DNA from: Hyphomicrobiales bacterium
Lineage (GTDB): Bacteria > Pseudomonadota > Alphaproteobacteria > Rhizobiales > JALURZ01
Length of the DNA stretch: 9,400 bases
Direction: 5' to 3'
NCBI GenBank assembly: GCA_027058735.1
Contig: JALURZ010000208.1
Location: forward strand, 1-9,400
The translations under genes were made by a program, and so were the position numbers. Position 1 is the first letter of the stretch. The number at the start of each line of letters is the position of its first letter. Below the pieces are notes generated by a model. It did not search any database, was not told the DNA's origin, and saw only the letters and a program-made list of their open reading frames with translations. Below are positions 6,501-9,400 of this stretch, piece by piece.

Positions 6501-6587
6501 GTCATTCCGGCGAAGGCCGGAAGCCGGCCCCACTCATCTTAACCACCTGTTGCTGCAATTCTGGATCCCGGCCTTCGCCGAGATGAC
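6501..6587. repeat. Dispersed-type palindromic repeat (possible bidirectional terminator)
   Basis: Two 20-base arms, 6501-6520 (GTCATTCCGGCGAAGGCCGG) and 6568-6587, are inverted copies of each other with two mismatches, separated by a 47-base spacer. Related 'GTCATTCCGGCGAAGGCCGGAATCCAG' palindromes are common intergenic repeats in alphaproteobacterial genomes. The element fills the 155-base space between two convergent genes, where its stem could stop or stabilise both transcripts; no T-run marks it as a classical terminator. Confidence 0.7.
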
Positions 6588-6609
6588 GAACAACCTTCCC
6601 GCTACCCGA

Positions 6610-7320
6610 CTACGTGCGGCGGCCGGGTTTCGCGTTCTGCCAGCTTGAATAGAGCAGCTTGAGGTTGTTGCGGATGACCGGGTTTTCGGGGTCCATCTTG
6701 TAAGCCGCCAGAAGCTCCTTGCGGGCCATATCGTAGTCGCCGCGCAGCATGTAGGAATAGCCCAGATTGTTGAGCAGCGACGGCGTGCGCCCGGCCAGCT
6801 TGATCGCGCGGTCGTAGGCGCGCGAGGCCAGGTCGAAACGGCGCAGCCGGTCATAGCTCGCCGCCAGGCCGATCCAGGCGCCGGGGTCCTTGCTCTGCAT
6901 TTCAACGGCCCAGCGGAAATGCGACTCCGCCAGGCCATACTCGCCATTGCGATAGAACTTGCGCCCCTGCTGGATGGAATAGGCCGCGTCGGGAATGCGG
7001 ACCCGTTGCCCGAGCCTGATCGTGTAGGGTTTCGATATGTCGTTATAATCGGCGAGCGCGGCGCGCTCGATCCTGTATTTGCGCGAGATCGAATAAAGCG
7101 TTTCGCCCTTGCGGACCCTGTGCACGACTTTGGTTCTGCGCTGGGCGGTCTTGCCCGGCTGGCCGACACTGTCGACACCCACCGGGCCATAGCGCGCGAA
7201 GATTCCCGACTGGTCCCCCTGGGTGGCGATACAGCCGCTCAGCGCGCTCGCCAGGAACGCCGCCATGACTGACTTCTTGAGTACGCCCACGCAAGCTGGA
7301 ATACGACCGCCCCCGTCCAT
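6610..7320 (-). CDS. Lipoprotein with LysM and TPR domains (TadD-like accessory)
   Basis: This 236-residue protein starts at ATG 7320, chosen because AGAGG lies 7 bases upstream; an ATG at 7368 would add 16 residues. A lipoprotein signal peptide ends in the lipobox L27-S-G-C30, preceded by 'KKSVMAAFLASA', so the mature protein should be lipid-anchored, most likely in the outer membrane. Residues 65-110 are a LysM peptidoglycan-binding domain ('HRVRKGETLYSISRKYRI', then 'LGQRVRIP'). Residues 112-225 hold three TPR units ('GRKFYRNGEYGLAESHFRWA', 'WIGLAASYDRLRRFDLASRA', 'LLNNLGYSYMLRGDYDMARK'). TPR lipoproteins called TadD assist outer-membrane assembly of Tad secretins, and this gene is divergent from a cpaC-type secretin gene, so such a role is plausible. 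The LysM domain is not a feature of TadD as I know it; a cell-envelope or division accessory is the alternative. Confidence 0.82.
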   Translation of the reverse strand: MDGGGRIPACVGVLKKSVMAAFLASALSGCIATQGDQSGIFARYGPVGVDSVGQPGKTAQRRTKVVHRVRKGETLYSISRKYRIERAALADYNDISKPYTIRLGQRVRIPDAAYSIQQGRKFYRNGEYGLAESHFRWAVEMQSKDPGAWIGLAASYDRLRRFDLASRAYDRAIKLAGRTPSLLNNLGYSYMLRGDYDMARKELLAAYKMDPENPVIRNNLKLLYSSWQNAKPGRRT

Positions 7321-7702
7321 AACAGTGCCTCTTCTGCTGTGGTGCGCAGGGGAATGGATACTGCGCAAACTACGACCTTTAAGCTTATCACGGGATGCGC
7401 GCCCGCGACAAATCAGGCAGTGGATAACTTCGCCTTGCCGGATGCGGTGCGCAGGCGCATCCGCTATTGGCCGGCGCGCCCGCGCCCTGCCTCACGTCCA
7501 CAGCATTCCGGCGCGGGGACTTGCACAATTTGTTTTGCGGTATAAGCTAGGGCGATCAATGCGGCTGAAAATCTTCTGTCAGTATTTTTTCGCCGGCATT
7601 GCCGCCGGAATTGCGAATGTGCGTGGCGCATGCACCGTTGTGCCGCGCAAGGGCGTGTGTTTCGCGATTGTCCGGTGATGTTCGTTTGTTGGGGGCCGTT
7701 TC
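7321..7702. promoter_or_regulatory. Divergent promoter region between LysM-TPR lipoprotein gene and cpaC
   Basis: These 382 bases carry no convincing conserved gene. On the plus strand TTGCAC (7521-7526) is followed after 16 bases by TAAGCT (7543-7548), a weak sigma-70-like promoter for cpaC that would give a leader of about 150 bases. On the minus strand a TTGTCG is followed after about 17 bases by ATAAGC/TAAGCT near 7380-7390, a weak candidate for the lipoprotein gene. A 39-codon open frame with a possible ribosome site (7559-7678) is listed separately. Confidence 0.35.
7559..7678 (+). CDS. Possible 39-residue leader ORF upstream of cpaC
   Basis: ATG at 7559 opens a 39-codon frame ending with TGA at 7676-7678, 24 bases before the cpaC ATG. 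AGGG at 7549-7552 lies 6 bases upstream. The peptide begins 'MRLKIFCQYFFAGIAAGI' and has three Cys; I recognise no family. It is not a Flp pilin (no G-x-x-x-x-E processing motif). If the TTGCAC/TAAGCT promoter is real, transcription would begin near this ATG, leaving the ribosome site untranscribed. It may be chance. Confidence 0.15.
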   Translation: MRLKIFCQYFFAGIAAGIANVRGACTVVPRKGVCFAIVR

Positions 7703-9211
7703 ATGTTTCGTGCGCACACGAAGGGGGCGTCTGTCTGTAAGGCGTTCAGAACACACCGGCGAACGGCGCCGGGCGGATCGGCCGGCGGGCAACGCGGGCC
7801 GTGGGGTGCCGGGGGGGTGTCTGTGCGCGCGGTCGCGGGCCTTGCGGTCCTGGTCGCGCTGTTGGCCGCCCTGCTGGCCGCGGCCCCGGCCGCGCACGCC
7901 CAGGGCTCGGCCAATGTCTACCGCATCGGCTCGGCCCAGAAGGCGGGGCGTTTCGTCGTTCCCATTTCCAAGTCCGAAACATTCAAGGTCGATCGCGAGT
8001 TCGGACAGGTTGTGATCGGCGATGCCGAAATTGCCGATGTCGTGCCGCTGTCGAACCGGTCGGTCTATGTGCTGGGCAAGAAAATCGGCACCACCAATCT
8101 GTCGATATACGATGCATCGAAAAATCTTCTCGCGGTCATGGATATCGAGGTGTCCCCGGACCTGCCCGCCTTGCGGCGGCAACTGAACCGCAATGTCGCG
8201 GGCTCGGTGATCCGGGTGAGCTCGCTCAACGGGCGGATCATGCTGAGCGGGACGGTGCCCAGCGCGGTGGCCCTCAAGCGGGCCATCACGATCGCCAAGC
8301 AATATGCGCCCAAGGACATCACCAACAACCTGAGCATCGGCAGGCCGCAGCAGGTGATGCTGGAGGTCCGCTTCGTGGAGGCGTTCCGCTCGGCGGGGCG
8401 CGAACTCGGGTTTCGCTGGGATGCCGTGTCCAACGGGTTCACGGCGGGCGTGGGTATCGCCGGTTTCGTTTCCAACAACCAGCCGTTCGGGACTTTCCTG
8501 GGGCGGCTGCTGGACAACGGCGTGCGCGTCGATCTGATCATCCGGGCGCTGGAACAAAAGGGGCTTGCGCGGCGGCTGGCGGAACCGAACCTGATCGCCC
8601 TTTCCGGAGACACCGCGAGCTTTCTGGCCGGCGGCGAGTTTCCCTTCCCGGTGCAGGCCGACAACAACCAGATAACCATCGAATTCAAGACATTCGGCGT
8701 CGGGCTTGCCTTCACGCCGACGGTGCTGGCCGACGGCATGATCAATCTCAAGATCGAGCCGGAGGTCAGCCAGCTCGATCCGATCAATTCATTGCGCCTG
8801 AACAACGTGCAGATCCCCAGCCTCATTGTGCGCCGCGCCAAGACGACGGTCGAATTGCGCGACGGCCAGAGCTTCGCGATCGCCGGCTTGCTGCAGACCA
8901 ACAGCACCAAGGACCACCAGCAATTGCCGTGGATCAGCAGCGTGCCCGTGCTTGGCTCGCTGTTCAAGAGCTCCTCCTTTCTCAAGCAGGAGACCGATCT
9001 GGTGATTATCGTCACCCCGCGTCTGGTGCGCCCGGCAAAACCCGGCCAGCGGCTGGCCACACCGCTGGACGCAACCGTGCCCACGGGCGATCTGGAATAT
9101 TTCGCCACCGGCAGACCGGAGAAAAAACGCATCCAGCCCAATTTCGGCAGGCCCACGGGCACCGTCACCGGACCCTATGGGCATATTCTTGATATCGGGG
9201 GAGACAGATAG
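7703..9211 (+). CDS. cpaC: CpaC/RcpA-type Tad pilus outer-membrane secretin
   Basis: This 502-residue protein should form the multimeric outer-membrane channel of a Tad/Flp pilus. In order: a hydrophobic signal segment (42-65, cleavage after 'AHA' at about 67), a secretin N-terminal pilus domain (about 82-152, 'GQVVIGDAEIADVVPLSNRS', 'GTTNLSIYD'), a BON-like domain (about 155-211, 'NGRIMLSGTVPSAVALKRAI'), and the secretin core (about 215-442) with 'LAEPNLIALSGDTASFLAGGEFPFPV', 'GVGLAFTPTVL', 'VPVLGSLFKSSSF' and 'ETDLVIIVTPRLVRP'. The C-terminal tail (460-500, 'FGRPTGTVTGPYGHILD') is typical of CpaC. The start is uncertain: ATG 7703 has GGGGG 7 bases upstream but gives an unusually long Arg/Gly-rich stretch before the signal; GTG 7823, 5 bases after a run of seven G, gives a normal signal peptide and a 462-residue protein. 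The next gene starts 2 bases after the stop, so they form an operon. No cpaA or cpaB lies directly upstream. Confidence 0.93.
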   Translation: MFRAHTKGASVCKAFRTHRRTAPGGSAGGQRGPWGAGGVSVRAVAGLAVLVALLAALLAAAPAAHAQGSANVYRIGSAQKAGRFVVPISKSETFKVDREFGQVVIGDAEIADVVPLSNRSVYVLGKKIGTTNLSIYDASKNLLAVMDIEVSPDLPALRRQLNRNVAGSVIRVSSLNGRIMLSGTVPSAVALKRAITIAKQYAPKDITNNLSIGRPQQVMLEVRFVEAFRSAGRELGFRWDAVSNGFTAGVGIAGFVSNNQPFGTFLGRLLDNGVRVDLIIRALEQKGLARRLAEPNLIALSGDTASFLAGGEFPFPVQADNNQITIEFKTFGVGLAFTPTVLADGMINLKIEPEVSQLDPINSLRLNNVQIPSLIVRRAKTTVELRDGQSFAIAGLLQTNSTKDHQQLPWISSVPVLGSLFKSSSFLKQETDLVIIVTPRLVRPAKPGQRLATPLDATVPTGDLEYFATGRPEKKRIQPNFGRPTGTVTGPYGHILDIGGDR

Positions 9212-9213
9212 CC

Positions 9214-9400
9214 ATGACATCAGTTCGGCTCCGGTGCACCGGCCTGGCGGGCCTGTTCGTCCTGATTTCGATGTCGTTCACACCGGCGACGGCATCGGAG
9301 GACTACTGGACACGGTCAGAAGGCATCAGTTCGGGCGCCGGCGATGCGATCGCGCGCAACAGGGCGATCCAGACCATCGACCCGTGGCCGGCACATGCGG
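9214..9400 (+). CDS. Small exported Tad-locus protein, N-terminal part
   Basis: The ATG at 9214 is 2 bases after the cpaC stop, with GGGGGAGA ending about 9 bases upstream; the gene runs off the right edge, so only 62 codons are seen. A signal peptide (about residues 1-27, 'LAGLFVLISMSFTPATA') is followed by 'SGAGDAIARNRAIQTIDPWP'. I recall a similar 'G-D-A-x-x-x-N-x-A-x-Q-x-I-D-P-W-P' block in small proteins of unknown function encoded after cpaC in alphaproteobacterial tad loci. It should be periplasmic. Its role is unknown; location suggests pilus assembly. Confidence 0.7.
   Translation, partial: MTSVRLRCTGLAGLFVLISMSFTPATASEDYWTRSEGISSGAGDAIARNRAIQTIDPWPAHA

Noticed and set aside
5195..6505. 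Minus-strand open frame of 436 codons opposite the M20 gene
   Set aside because: Its translation is rich in His, Gln and Arg with no recognisable domain, and the opposite strand carries a complete M20 enzyme.
7419..7427. DnaA-box-like TTATCCACT on the minus strand
   Set aside because: It is a single imperfect copy with no clustered boxes or A+T-rich unwinding region, so no origin is supported.
1..9400. CRISPR array, insertion sequence, tRNA or rRNA
   Set aside because: No repeated spacer pattern, transposase frame, terminal inverted repeats with target duplication, or cloverleaf or rRNA-like sequence was seen.

Overview
This is a G+C-rich window with the gene style of an alphaproteobacterium, probably of the Hyphomicrobiales (Rhizobiales) or a near relative. 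The evidence is the strong G/C preference at third codon positions, a CpaC-type Tad pilus secretin followed by a small exported protein with an 'NRAIQTIDPWP' motif that I recall from alphaproteobacterial tad loci, and a dispersed palindrome of a kind common in these genomes. No ribosomal or tRNA gene is present to fix the taxonomy.

Layout: (1) Positions 1-185 hold the last codons of a crotonase-like (enoyl-CoA hydratase) gene on the plus strand. It meets, tail to tail, a minus-strand Mrp/ApbC-type gene (start at 583) that has its N-terminal MIP18/DUF59 domain and linker but no ATPase domain before the window edge. Both look truncated, and the crotonase piece is far more G+C-rich than the rest, so a rearrangement breakpoint or assembly chimera lies here. 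(2) An IclR-family regulator on the minus strand (674-1534) is divergent, across a roughly 540-base control region, from a four-gene plus-strand cluster. (3) The cluster (2071-6454) encodes an aspartate/ornithine-type carbamoyltransferase, an L-asparaginase-type amidohydrolase, a carbamate kinase and an M20 metallohydrolase. (4) A palindromic repeat (6501-6587) separates the M20 gene from a convergent lipoprotein gene with LysM and TPR domains (6610-7320). (5) A roughly 380-base divergent promoter region is followed by a cpaC secretin gene (7703-9211) and the start of a small exported Tad-locus protein that runs off the right edge.

The most interesting part is the IclR-controlled cluster. A carbamoyltransferase beside a carbamate kinase is the signature of ATP-yielding ureido-compound breakdown, as in the arginine deiminase and oxamate pathways: the transferase runs as a phosphorolase, giving carbamoyl phosphate that carbamate kinase uses to make ATP. 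The transferase keeps its carbamoyl-phosphate site but appears to have lost the Arg-x-Gln loop that holds L-aspartate in pyrimidine-pathway enzymes, and it also lacks the ornithine-type loop. The M20 hydrolase appears to lack the metal-bridging Asp and one further acidic ligand. Together with an asparaginase this suggests an uncharacterised catabolic route for an amide- and ureido-containing compound. The substrate cannot be named from sequence alone.

The right-hand genes belong to surface and pilus biology: an outer-membrane secretin, a possible lipoprotein accessory (TadD-like, but with a peptidoglycan-binding LysM) and a small exported protein. They appear unrelated to the catabolic cluster.
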